Origin: an uncultured Algimonas sp.
GTDB taxonomy: Bacteria > Pseudomonadota > Alphaproteobacteria > Caulobacterales > Maricaulaceae
Direction: 5' to 3'
NCBI RefSeq assembly: GCF_947498175.1
Contig: NZ_CANMJB010000004.1
Coordinates: forward strand, 124,001 to 188,000
Length of the DNA stretch: 64,000 nucleotides
Below the pieces are notes generated by a model, which saw only the letters and a program-made list of their open reading frames with translations, had not been told where the DNA came from and ran no database searches. A program made the position numbers and the translations under genes. This document shows, in pieces, positions 36,421 to 43,959 of this stretch. Numbering within the stretch: the first letter of the stretch is position 1; each line of letters begins with the position of its first letter.

Positions 36421-37860
36421 CTAGGCTGCCAACAGCGCGGCGACCTTGCGCAGATCCGCCACCATTTGCGGGTAGGCGGTCGGCGCGTCCTCGTAGCGCT
36501 GGACCCGCAGGATGTAGGACGGGTGCGAGGTGATGAAGAATTTCAGGCCGTCGGGACGCTCCAGCACGCGGCCGCGATTTTCACCGACCTTGACGGGGCG
36601 TCCGTTGATCGCACGCGCGGCCGATCCGCCCAGACAGAGAACGATGTCGGGCTTCACCAGTTCGATTTCGCGCTCCAGCCAGACATTGCAGGCCTTGATC
36701 TCCGAAACGGAAGGGTTCTTGTGGATGCGGCGTTGGCCGCGCACCTCGTATTTGAAATGTTTGACGGCGTTGGTGACGTAGGACGTCTCGCGCGACAGGC
36801 CGGCTTCCTCCAGCGCCTGGGTCAGAATCTGTCCGGCCGGGCCGACAAAGGGTTCGCCGGCTAGGTCTTCCTTGTCGCCGGGCTGTTCGCCGACGATCAT
36901 CAGGCGGGCATTGTCCGGGCCGACCCCGGCCACGCCCTGCGTCGCGCCTTCCCACAGATCGCAGCGGCGGCAGGCCTCGACCTGCTCCCATAAGGCGGCG
37001 ATGTCCGGCGGGCTGAGGTCTTCGTCGGTCTGGTCGGGCTGGTAGGTCGCCTTCTCGGCGATGGGATTGGGCTCGTGGTTCAGGCTGTCCATCATCATTC
37101 TCTCCCGGGTCTTTGCGGTCTGGATCAATGAGGGAATAAGGGCGGCCTCGGGCAGGTTGTTCCAGTACTTCTTCGGCATTTCGGCCGTCATGGCTGCGAC
37201 TTTCAGACGCGACGGATTGAAGATGGACGAAAAATAGGTCTTCCATTGCTCCTCCACGACGTCCTCGTCGGGCACGTCGTCCCGGGTGCCGCCGGGCTCG
37301 AAGCGGAGCGCCTCGCCGTCCCAGACGGCGGTCCGGAAGGGCGTGACGATCGCCCAATCCATGTTGGGAAACCGGCGCGTGAAAAAAGGGGTGGCCAGAT
37401 CGACAATGTAGTGGCTGGGTTCGAACCAGGCCATGAAACGCTCGCGCCCCGTCTCGCTGTCACCGACTTTGCGAAAGCGCACGAAGGCGTGCATCTTGTG
37501 GCGGTCGCGGCGGATCGCCTTGTCGGCCTCGACCATCCAGCGCACATCGTCATCGACCGTGTTGCGCATCAGGCTCGGCTGCGCCTGCAGACGCCAGAGC
37601 AGATGATAAAGACGGTCATAGCGTTCGGGGTCGCTATGACAGGCCACCCGTTCGGCCCGGTCCATGAAATCGCGCGAAGTCACGACGTTACGGCGATTGT
37701 TCATCAGCGCCATCATGCCGAGATCCAGAATGGGGTCGTCTCGGTCGGGCGGCGCGAAGCGGACCTGGCCCGGAGGAATGCGTGCGGCGCAGAGATCGCG
37801 CGCCTGCACTTTCCACGCCTCGAAATCGGCATGGGCGTCGAGTGTGATCGTATGAACCAT
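36421..37860 (-). CDS. udgX: UdgX-family uracil-DNA glycosylase fused to DUF4130 domain
   Basis: 479 residues with two parts. 1-250: DUF4130-type domain linked to radical-SAM repair genes (DRLYHLLWRLQAQPSLM, KMHAFVRFRKVGD, FTRRFPNMDWAIVTP). 285-479: family 4-like Fe-S uracil glycosylase with cluster cysteines C297/C300, motif GEQPGDKEDLAGEPFVGPAG (324-343), the R-loop RRIHKNPS with H380, and SHPSYILR. In characterised UdgX proteins that His binds excised uracil covalently to the enzyme. It lies 8 bases after the radical-SAM gene; the pair recurs together in bacteria. Confidence 0.93.
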   Translation of the reverse strand: MVHTITLDAHADFEAWKVQARDLCAARIPPGQVRFAPPDRDDPILDLGMMALMNNRRNVVTSRDFMDRAERVACHSDPERYDRLYHLLWRLQAQPSLMRNTVDDDVRWMVEADKAIRRDRHKMHAFVRFRKVGDSETGRERFMAWFEPSHYIVDLATPFFTRRFPNMDWAIVTPFRTAVWDGEALRFEPGGTRDDVPDEDVVEEQWKTYFSSIFNPSRLKVAAMTAEMPKKYWNNLPEAALIPSLIQTAKTRERMMMDSLNHEPNPIAEKATYQPDQTDEDLSPPDIAALWEQVEACRRCDLWEGATQGVAGVGPDNARLMIVGEQPGDKEDLAGEPFVGPAGQILTQALEEAGLSRETSYVTNAVKHFKYEVRGQRRIHKNPSVSEIKACNVWLEREIELVKPDIVLCLGGSAARAINGRPVKVGENRGRVLERPDGLKFFITSHPSYILRVQRYEDAPTAYPQMVADLRKVAALLAA

Positions 37861-37868
37861 GAAAGGCG

Positions 37869-39131
37869 CTAGAGAGCGAGCGCCAGCTGCTCCGGCGCAG
37901 GCGCGAAGCGGGCGCGAAGATTCGTCGTGTCGAGTAGGCCGCCCGGATGGTAATCCGCCGTCTGGATGAATGGCATGGCCTTGCGCACCGTGTTGGTGAG
38001 CTTGGTCAGGTCGGTGAGCCGGACCGCCGTCATCCGCCGCGCTTCGATCAACCGGTCCACCGTCTTGGCACCCAGACCCGGAATGCGCAGCATGAGGTGA
38101 CGCGGCGCGCGGTTCACATCGATCGGGAAGGTTTCACGATGCCGCAGCGCCCAGGCCAATTTCGGATCGATGTCGAGATCGAGCATGCCGTCCGTCGTCG
38201 CCGCGTCGATTTCCGATCGTTCGAAATCATAGAAGCGCAGCAGCCAATCGGCTTGGTAGAGCCGGTGTTCGCGCATCAGGGGCGGACGGACCGGCGGCAG
38301 GTCGAGCGATGCATCCTGCATCGGCGAAAAGGCGGAGTAATAGACGCGCCGCAATCCATATCCCGAGTAGAGATCGGTCGATGTCTTGAGAATGTCGCTG
38401 TCGGTGCTCTTGTCCGCGCCGATGATCATCTGCGTGGATTGGCCGCCCGGTGCGAAGACGGGCGCCTTGGCCTTGCGCAGAATGCGGCTATCGCGCGCGT
38501 CTTGCACATCGTCCAGACGAACCTTCACACCCGCCATGGCCTTGCGGATGACCGGTTGGGATTTTTCCGGCGCGAAATGCTCCAGCGAACTTTCCTTGGG
38601 CAATTCGACATTGATCGAAACCCGGTCGGCGAGCTCGCCGGCTTTCTGGATCAGGAGCGGATCGGCTTCGGGGATCGTCTTCAGATGGATGTAGCCGCGG
38701 AAATTGTGATCCTCGCGCAAAACGCGTGCGACCTCGACGATTTGTTCCATCGTATAATCGGGGGACTGGATGATGCCGGAGCTCAGAAACAGCCCTTCGA
38801 TATAATTGCGCTTGTAGAAATCGAGCGTGAGCCGGACGACTTCGTCCACCGTGAAACGGGCGCGTTCGACGTTGGAGCTGACGCGATTCACGCAATAGCG
38901 GCAGTCGAAAATGCAGAAATTCGTCAGCAAGATCTTCAGCAGGCTGATGCAACGGCCGTCCGGCGCGTAGGCATGGCAAATACCCATGCCCTCGGTCGAT
39001 CCCAGACCCTCCTTCGCTCCGTTCTTGCCGAGCGAGCTGCGTGTCGCGGTGCCCGAACTGGCGCAGGATGCATCGTATTTCGCCGCGTCCGCGAGAATGG
39101 CAAGCTTGTCGATGAGGGTTTTACGGGCCAC
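37869..39131 (-). CDS. Putative DNA modification/repair radical SAM protein
   Basis: 420 residues. The radical-SAM cluster motif is a CxxxCxxC at C73, C77, C80 (NFCIFDCRYCVNR), after a conserved opening KLAILADAAKYDASCASSG. The C-terminus has a helix-hairpin-helix unit (LMLRIPGLGAKTVDRLIEARR) suited to DNA binding. This is the family always met beside the DUF4130-UdgX protein, as here; its reaction is not established. The start is GTG 39131, giving the family N-terminus. Confidence 0.92.
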   Translation of the reverse strand: MARKTLIDKLAILADAAKYDASCASSGTATRSSLGKNGAKEGLGSTEGMGICHAYAPDGRCISLLKILLTNFCIFDCRYCVNRVSSNVERARFTVDEVVRLTLDFYKRNYIEGLFLSSGIIQSPDYTMEQIVEVARVLREDHNFRGYIHLKTIPEADPLLIQKAGELADRVSINVELPKESSLEHFAPEKSQPVIRKAMAGVKVRLDDVQDARDSRILRKAKAPVFAPGGQSTQMIIGADKSTDSDILKTSTDLYSGYGLRRVYYSAFSPMQDASLDLPPVRPPLMREHRLYQADWLLRFYDFERSEIDAATTDGMLDLDIDPKLAWALRHRETFPIDVNRAPRHLMLRIPGLGAKTVDRLIEARRMTAVRLTDLTKLTNTVRKAMPFIQTADYHPGGLLDTTNLRARFAPAPEQLALAL

Positions 39132-39228
39132 CGTTTTTCATGAAACAAAACGGGAACGGGCGCAAGACGACGAAGCACATATGTCGCGCCCTAAACCGGT
39201 CAAAGATCGGCCGAGACCGGCCCGAACA

Positions 39229-39486
39229 CTATTCGGCGAGGTGATTGCCCGTCAGTTGAACGTAGCTGCCCTTGAGCCTGACATGTTCGATGGGAAGGCG
39301 GCGGCCATCCGACAGTTCGATCATGGCGACCCGTTCCGTATCCGGGTCGACCAGCATGTCCTTGACGGTAATTTCGGTATTGCCGTCCTCGGCGAGGATC
39401 TGGCGACCGCGCAGATCCAGACTTTCGTCGACGAGGAAATAGTCCGACACGGGTTCGTACGCGCCCGAACTGGGAACGATGCGCAT
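39229..39486 (-). CDS. Small PRC-barrel-like protein
   Basis: 85 residues: VSDYFLVDESLDLRGRQILAEDGNTEITVKDMLVDPDTERVAMIELSDGRRLPIEHVRL has the strand pattern of a PRC barrel. ATG 39486 follows AGGAG by seven bases. An EcfG-like promoter (minus strand, 39552-39576) lies upstream, and a second one faces away toward the secreted protein at 39695, so both probably belong to the stress regulon. Confidence 0.75.
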   Translation of the reverse strand: MRIVPSSGAYEPVSDYFLVDESLDLRGRQILAEDGNTEITVKDMLVDPDTERVAMIELSDGRRLPIEHVRLKGSYVQLTGNHLAE

Positions 39487-39551
39487 GCCCGTCTCCTGCA
39501 GGGAGGTCAGGCGTCTGGCCGGTATGTCGGAACCCTCTTTCACGAGCGAAC

Positions 39552-39576
39552 AACTCCCCGCCGACGGGGCGGTTCC
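39552..39576 (-). promoter_or_regulatory. EcfG-like promoter, GGAAC-N16-AGTT
   Basis: Minus-strand -35 GGAAC (39576-39572) and -10 AGTT (39555-39552), about 65 bases before the PRC-like start at 39486. One mismatch to the CGTT consensus. Confidence 0.55.
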
Positions 39577-39631
39577 CACACCATGATACGGATCATCCCT
39601 GTATCCGGATCCAACGGCTCGGGTACGGGTC

Positions 39632-39656
39632 GGAACGAGTCGGGGGTGCGGGCGTT
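39632..39656 (+). promoter_or_regulatory. EcfG-type promoter, GGAAC-N16-CGTT
   Basis: Perfect match to the alphaproteobacterial sigma-EcfG pattern, 39 bases before the start of the secreted protein at 39695. Confidence 0.8.
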
Positions 39657-39694
39657 TGATTGTCAGTAGATTACGAAAATCATATGAGGACGAC

Positions 39695-40111
39695 ATGAAC
39701 TTTCTGGCCCGCACGACACTCGGTTTCGCATCCGCCGCCCTTCTGGCCGGCGCAGCGAACGCCGGAACGATGGATGGGGACAAGGTGAAGGTCGACAAAA
39801 ACAAGCCGGAAACGGTTGTGGCGACCACGACCCGAACCGTCCAGACGCTCGACGCGGATGGCCAGGTCGGACAATTGACGCTCGTCGAAATCGACCGCGA
39901 CGCCGAAACCACGGCGGTTCTCGGCGCGCTCGCGATGCAGACGACCGATGCTTATATCGTCAAGGACAATGACGGCGATCTGTTCATCAACCACCTTGTC
40001 CCGGTCGAGGAGTTGCCGGATCCCACACTCATGGTCGATGCGGTCGAGACCTACGAAATCACACATCGCGGCATGACGTTCACCAACAAGGTGGTCGTCG
40101 AGCCTCGCTAG
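39695..40111 (+). CDS. Secreted stress-island protein, unknown function
   Basis: 138 residues with a signal peptide (MNFLARTTLGFASAALLAGAANA, cleavage likely after ANA). The mature part is charged and beta-rich (VATTTRTVQTLDADGQVGQLTLVEIDRDAETT); no family recognised, though the pattern slightly recalls PRC-barrel strands. ATG 39695 follows GAGGACG. An exact EcfG promoter match lies upstream and a strong terminator follows, so it is a monocistronic unit of the general stress regulon. Confidence 0.8.
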   Translation: MNFLARTTLGFASAALLAGAANAGTMDGDKVKVDKNKPETVVATTTRTVQTLDADGQVGQLTLVEIDRDAETTAVLGALAMQTTDAYIVKDNDGDLFINHLVPVEELPDPTLMVDAVETYEITHRGMTFTNKVVVEPR

Positions 40112-40136
40112 AAGCGGCACACATGACTTGATTTCG

Positions 40137-40166
40137 CGGGCCCGTGCGAACGGGCCCGTTTTTTTA
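40137..40166 (+). terminator. Intrinsic terminator
   Basis: Stem CGGGCCCGT / ACGGGCCCG with tetraloop GCGA and a run of seven T. It ends the unit of the secreted protein at 39695. Confidence 0.9.
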
Positions 40167-40193
40167 TGCCGGAAACCAGCTATGGAAGACGTC

Positions 40194-40640
40194 ATGACCT
40201 CATATTCCGATAACCGACCTCCGACCCTGGCAGACCAGGAAGCCGTCCTGGCACGTCATGCCGCCGAGCGCGTCAAACTGGAGCGCGTCGAATCCCTGGC
40301 CAAGACCATGGATGCGGCTTTCAACGTGCCCGGAACGAACATACCGTTGGGCGTCGATACGCTGGTCGGGCTGGTGCCGGGCATCGGCGATACGGTCAGC
40401 TTGGGCATCGCCGGTTACATTGCCAGCCACGGTATCGGATTGAAGGCCCGGAAACGGCACATGGTCACGATGGGTGGCAACATCTTCGTCGATTGGTTAA
40501 TCGGATTGGTCCCCGTGATCGGGGACCTCTTTGATATTGGCTGGCGCGGCAATCTACGCAATGCAGCTTTGCTCCGGCGCGTCACGGAACAGCGTTGGGC
40601 CGAGGAACGCGTCGCTGTCGGAATCATAGATCACGACTGA
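40194..40640 (+). CDS. DUF4112 domain protein
   Basis: 148 residues. The conserved part reads AFNVPGTNIPLGVDTLVGLVPGIGDTVSLGIAGYI and NIFVDWLIGLVPVIGDLFDIGWRGNLRNAALL, with the two G-L-V-P-x-I-G-D repeats that mark DUF4112. Two hydrophobic hairpins suggest membrane attachment. ATG 40194 follows GGAAG; an upstream in-frame ATG four codons earlier has no ribosome site. No EcfG promoter was seen directly in front. Confidence 0.9.
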   Translation: MTSYSDNRPPTLADQEAVLARHAAERVKLERVESLAKTMDAAFNVPGTNIPLGVDTLVGLVPGIGDTVSLGIAGYIASHGIGLKARKRHMVTMGGNIFVDWLIGLVPVIGDLFDIGWRGNLRNAALLRRVTEQRWAEERVAVGIIDHD

Positions 40641-40720
40641 GTGCCGTCCGAAACCCTTGGCATGCACGTGCCGGGACCGGCGGGGCGCCCGTCTCCGCTC
40701 ACTCATGATGTGCAACCACG

Positions 40721-40750
40721 AAAAAACCCGCCATCCGAAGATGGCGGGTT
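40721..40750 (-). terminator. Intrinsic terminator of the acidic membrane protein gene
   Basis: Stem AACCCGCCATC / GATGGCGGGTT with loop CGAA. A six-A run on the plus side gives the T-run on the minus strand, 35 bases past the stop at 40786. Confidence 0.85.
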
Positions 40751-40785
40751 CTTGGTCGTTGCGTGGCGACGCATTCAGGCTGAGC

Positions 40786-41163
40786 TTAGCGAGGCTCATT
40801 CTCGACATCGACGTCAACGTCGGCATCGACATCGACTTCGATGTCATCGGCCAGGTCGTCGGTCTCGTTTTCCTCTTCGGGAAGATCGATGTCGACAGTC
40901 GGAACCTCGACAGTCACCTCTTCGCTACCGAGATCGATATCGGCGACATCAAGGTCGACAGCTGGCATCTGACCGCCCTCGACATTCACTTCCGGCAGTT
41001 CAGCCGTCTGTGTCAGGTCGATATCGGTCAGGTAGATGAGTGCGGCACCGATGGCGAGAAGCGCCAGGCCGCCGATGACCCAACCGGCAATGCTTTTCTT
41101 TTCGGTGTCTTCGCGGTGATAGACCTTGATATCGTCGTCGGTCTTGTTGTCAAAATCAGTCAT
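40786..41163 (-). CDS. Single-pass membrane protein with acidic repeat tail
   Basis: 125 residues: a polar N-terminus, one membrane helix (SIAGWVIGGLALLAIGAALIYL, about 24-45), then a very acidic tail built of D-V/I alternations (VDLDVADIDLG, EVDVDADVDVDVENE). The tail suggests calcium or cation binding or simple repeat expansion; no family recognised. It has its own terminator. No clear EcfG site was found upstream. Confidence 0.8.
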   Translation of the reverse strand: MTDFDNKTDDDIKVYHREDTEKKSIAGWVIGGLALLAIGAALIYLTDIDLTQTAELPEVNVEGGQMPAVDLDVADIDLGSEEVTVEVPTVDIDLPEEENETDDLADDIEVDVDADVDVDVENEPR

Positions 41164-41213
41164 AATGGGTTTCCTTGTTTGGAGTGGAGGTTAGGCTCGC
41201 TCTAGGCGACGCC

Positions 41214-41387
41214 CTAATTGGCTTTGGGTCCGATGAAGAACCAGACGATCAGGCCAACGAGTGGAGCGATCAGCACGAAGAGAGTCCAGAGGACTTTCGC
41301 CAGTGTCGATGCTGCAGACTGCCAGATATTAATGGCGGCCCAGATCCACACGATCACGTGTATCAGGCCGAGAATGCCTTCTAACAT
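41214..41387 (-). CDS. Small two-helix membrane protein (PLDc_N-like)
   Basis: 57 residues, too short for usual gene calls: MLEGILGLIHVIVWIWAAINIW, LWTLFVLIAPLVGLIVWFF and an end in IGPKAN. The helix-turn-helix with W..L..L.P.VG..VWF is the pattern of the cardiolipin-synthase N-terminal (PLDc_N) family found as stand-alone peptides. An EcfG-like promoter (minus, 41446-41470) lies about 60 bases upstream. Confidence 0.8.
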   Translation of the reverse strand: MLEGILGLIHVIVWIWAAINIWQSAASTLAKVLWTLFVLIAPLVGLIVWFFIGPKAN

Positions 41388-41445
41388 CAGGTAGCTCCTT
41401 TCGTCACGCTATTGACGGCGAGGCCGAATTGCCTTGCTTCTACAC

Positions 41446-41470
41446 AACTCACTTGCTGGGGGCGCGTTCC
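41446..41470 (-). promoter_or_regulatory. EcfG-like promoter, GGAAC-N16-AGTT
   Basis: Minus strand, in front of the PLDc_N-like gene. The same AGTT variant as at 39552. Confidence 0.55.
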
Positions 41471-41629
41471 CAAAAACATTTTCGCTTTTGTGGACGATCG
41501 GACCTGGCAAGAGTGCTTGACCGGGTAATCTTGTCGCAGTTCGGGAACGTGTTTCCAAACCATACGATTATAGAGCATTCGCTGGCGAGCAGACGCCATT
41601 GCGCAATTCGCCGTGAGGGGCTCGCCAGA

Positions 41630-42673
41630 ATGTCCGCAATGCCCAGCAGGCTCCGTCATTCCAGCCAGGACGAACCCGGTTTTTCGCGCCGTCGGCGCGG
41701 GCGCGGCTTCTCCTATCTGAACGATGCCGGCAAGCCGATCCGCTGCGAAAAGACGCTGGCCCGGATCCAGGCGCTCGGGCTTCCCCCTGCCTATGAGGAT
41801 GTATGGATCTGCCGCGACGCGAACGGGCATCTGCAAGCGGCCGGGACGGATGAACGCGGGCGGCGGCAATATCGCTATCATCCAGACTGGCGGACGTTCC
41901 GGGACCGCCAGAAATACGACAGGCTCGAGAGTTTCGGGCGCGCCTTGCCGCGCCTCAGGCGGCAGGTCGCGGCCGATCTGCGCCGCAACCGTCCGGACCG
42001 GGCGCATGTCAGTGCCGCGCTGGTCCGCTTGATCGACATGGCCGCCTTGCGTGTCGGGACCGAACGCTATGCCGACGAGAACGGCAGTTTCGGTGCAGCG
42101 ACCTTGCGCTCGCGGCATGTACGCTTCGATGGGCCGCGCCTGCGCCTGTCCTTCCGGGCGAAGGGGGGCAAGCGCGTGCGGAAGCAAGTCAAGGACCGGA
42201 CTCTGGCCCGGGTCCTGGAACGGATCGGCGATCTACCCGGCCAGGTGCTGTTCACCTGTCTGGGTGAGGACGACGAAACCTATCCCGTCCATTCCGAAGA
42301 CGTGAACCGCTATATCGCGGAGGCCACGGACGATGCCGGTTTCACGGCCAAGACCTTCCGCACATGGCACGGCACGCTCTGTGCCCTCGACACGGCCGTC
42401 GCGGCGCAAAACGGCCTGACCATCAAGATGATGAGCGAGGCAGCGGCGGAGAAGCTGCACAATTCCGCGACCATCGCGCGCAACAGCTACATCCATCCGG
42501 CCGTGATCGCCTTGGCAGACCTCGGAGAGGCCGCGCGAAAGTCATTGCTGGACGACATCGATCTGCGTCTGGCGCCCAATGGGCTGGACCGGCCGGAAAA
42601 AAGACTGGTCGCCTTGCTGGCCGGGGAACATGCCGATGCGGGGTCGGGAACTACACAGCGCTCCCGTCCGTAG
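41630..42673 (+). CDS. DNA topoisomerase IB (poxvirus type)
   Basis: Relaxes supercoils through a 3'-phosphotyrosyl intermediate. 347 residues from ATG 41630. Seen: the N-terminal GRGFSYLNDAGKPIRCEKTLARIQALGLPPAYEDVWIC, core RVGTERYADENGSFGAATLRSRHV with catalytic Arg, FRTWHGTLCAL, and the active Tyr in HNSATIARNSYIHP near 317. The long upstream extension in frame lacks homologous pattern. A weak EcfG-like site (GGAAC-N16-CGAT, 41544-41568) precedes it; these topoisomerases are often stress-regulated in the class. Confidence 0.93.
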   Translation: MSAMPSRLRHSSQDEPGFSRRRRGRGFSYLNDAGKPIRCEKTLARIQALGLPPAYEDVWICRDANGHLQAAGTDERGRRQYRYHPDWRTFRDRQKYDRLESFGRALPRLRRQVAADLRRNRPDRAHVSAALVRLIDMAALRVGTERYADENGSFGAATLRSRHVRFDGPRLRLSFRAKGGKRVRKQVKDRTLARVLERIGDLPGQVLFTCLGEDDETYPVHSEDVNRYIAEATDDAGFTAKTFRTWHGTLCALDTAVAAQNGLTIKMMSEAAAEKLHNSATIARNSYIHPAVIALADLGEAARKSLLDDIDLRLAPNGLDRPEKRLVALLAGEHADAGSGTTQRSRP

Positions 42674-42717
42674 AATAGACGAAGATTCCTCAGATCGCTC
42701 AAAAGGATTATTGCCTC

Positions 42718-42828
42718 ATGTTCCGTTTCATTCTCCGCACCGTCGTCGCCACAGCGCTGTCCTTCGCCGTGAAACAGTATCTGGAAGGCGAATCCGGCAA
42801 AACGGGCAAAAAACGCGTGACACGATAG
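42718..42828 (+). CDS. Small ORF, 36 residues
   Basis: MFRFILRTVVATALSFAVKQ then a polar end (YLEGESGKTGKKRVTR). Amphipathic or weakly membrane-bound helix. AAGGA lies ten bases before the ATG, and a strong terminator follows 30 bases after the stop, which supports a transcribed unit. Could share the topoisomerase transcript. Confidence 0.5.
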   Translation: MFRFILRTVVATALSFAVKQYLEGESGKTGKKRVTR

Positions 42829-42857
42829 GCGTCGAAACTTCCGCGTTCCGCTAAAAC

Positions 42858-42889
42858 GAAAAAGCCCGCCTGCATGGCGGGCTTTTCAT
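42858..42889. terminator. Bidirectional intrinsic terminator
   Basis: AAAAAGCCCGCC / GGCGGGCTTTT around TGCAT. Runs of A before and T after allow it to serve both the small ORF (+) and creA (-). Confidence 0.85.
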
Positions 42890-42923
42890 TTCATCTGAGA
42901 CCGACCTCGCTTGGCCTTGCGGC

Positions 42924-43424
42924 TTAACCCGGTCGCCTGCCTGTCCAGCTCACTTCTTCACCATGCAGGGGGACGGCGGCGATACTCATCTTGGCAGAGC
43001 CGTCCACGATGCGTCTGGAATAGACGAGATAGACCAAGCTGTCATTGTCGGAGTCGTAGATCCGGCGCACCGTCAGCTTCTTGAAGATGATCGACTGGCT
43101 CTGGCGGAACACTTCCTCGCCCTTTTGACCGGTTTCGATGTCGCCGATCACGATCGGTCCCGTCACGCTGCAATCGATGGAGCCGTTGGACGGATTTTCG
43201 AACCAATCGCCCTTTCGCAACCTGTCGATCACGCCGCGGTCGAAATGCGCCATGTGGCAAGTGACGCCGGAGACCTTTTCGTCCTGGAGCGACTCGATCT
43301 TGATCTCGTTGCCGGTCCAGTCATTGTTGATTTCCGCGACCTGCTGGCCGCCACCGCCGCAGGCGGACAGCAGAAACGCGGCTGCGGCGCCGTATATGAG
43401 GGTGCCATGGATCCGTCTGTACAT
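42924..43424 (-). CDS. creA: CreA family lipoprotein
   Basis: 166 residues. Lipoprotein signal with lipobox LSAC, then the CreA domain: CHMAHFDRGVIDRLRKGDWFENPSNGSIDCSVTGPI, SIIFKKLTVRRIYDSDNDSLVYLVYSRRIVDGSAKMSIAAVPL. Periplasmic, function unknown; E. coli CreA lacks an assigned role. The minus-strand promoter pattern GGAAC-N17-CGTA (43477-43502) suggests EcfG control. Confidence 0.92.
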   Translation of the reverse strand: MYRRIHGTLIYGAAAAFLLSACGGGGQQVAEINNDWTGNEIKIESLQDEKVSGVTCHMAHFDRGVIDRLRKGDWFENPSNGSIDCSVTGPIVIGDIETGQKGEEVFRQSQSIIFKKLTVRRIYDSDNDSLVYLVYSRRIVDGSAKMSIAAVPLHGEEVSWTGRRPG

Positions 43425-43476
43425 TCGTGTCTCCTGCGCAGGCGATCATCTGCCCAAAATCGCCCAAAGGGATGTT

Positions 43477-43502
43477 TACGCCCAAACTGTTAATCCCGTT
43501 CC
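43477..43502 (-). promoter_or_regulatory. EcfG-type promoter, GGAAC-N17-CGTA (creA)
   Basis: Minus strand, about 50 bases before the creA start. It shares the CGTA form with the sRNA, nepR and ParB-like promoters. It stands back to back with the receiver-gene promoter 21 bases away. Confidence 0.65.
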
Positions 43503-43522
43503 GCTATTATGTGTCAGCTTCA

Positions 43523-43548
43523 GGAACATGTTCCGGCTTGATGACGTT
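43523..43548 (+). promoter_or_regulatory. EcfG-type promoter, GGAAC-N17-CGTT (receiver gene)
   Basis: Perfect pattern. It contains the upstream ATG at 43528, which shows that the true start of the receiver gene is the later ATG at 43576. Confidence 0.8.
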
Positions 43549-43575
43549 GTATATGCGGAAGGTTTTAGAACGGTC

Positions 43576-43950
43576 ATGGCAACCCTAGAGGTCACGAAAA
43601 AGCAGCAAGTGCTCATCGTCGAAGACGACGCTTTCATCGCGCTGGATATCGAAAGCGTCATGGATGCGGCCGGTTTCGACGTGATCGGCTGTGCCGGTCG
43701 TGTGGACGAGGCGCTCGACCTGCTCGACCGTCACGCGCCGGACATCGTGTTGCTCGACTTCAATCTGCGCGACGAGACCTCAATCCCGATCGCCAAGCTG
43801 TTGCAAAAGACGGGGATCCCATTCCTGTTCATCTCGGGCCAGACCCGCGAGGTCGTTCTGGCCGACATGGCAGACGACTACAAAGTGATCCCCAAGCCGT
43901 TCCGTCCGAAACACCTTGTCAACAACGTCAGAAGCCTCACGCAACACTAG
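43576..43950 (+). CDS. Single-domain response regulator (receiver only)
   Basis: 124 residues, one CheY-like receiver and nothing else: acidic pair D17-D18 (VEDDAF), phosphoacceptor D61 in LLDFNLRD, Ser/Thr position FISGQ and K107 in IPKPFRP. Without an output domain it probably modulates kinases or phosphorelays; in several alphaproteobacteria such proteins (SdrG/LovR type) tune the GSR. The EcfG promoter in front fits a feedback role, which is inference. Convergent with the DUF2254 gene. Confidence 0.9.
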   Translation: MATLEVTKKQQVLIVEDDAFIALDIESVMDAAGFDVIGCAGRVDEALDLLDRHAPDIVLLDFNLRDETSIPIAKLLQKTGIPFLFISGQTREVVLADMADDYKVIPKPFRPKHLVNNVRSLTQH

Positions 43951-43959
43951 GCTGCGGTC

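Noticed and set aside
39154-39168. LexA box (GAAC-N7-GAAC) before the radical-SAM gene
   Set aside because: Second half reads AGAC; two mismatches, too weak to call.
43528-43575. Longer N-terminus of the receiver protein
   Set aside because: The upstream ATG lies inside the EcfG promoter and would not be transcribed.
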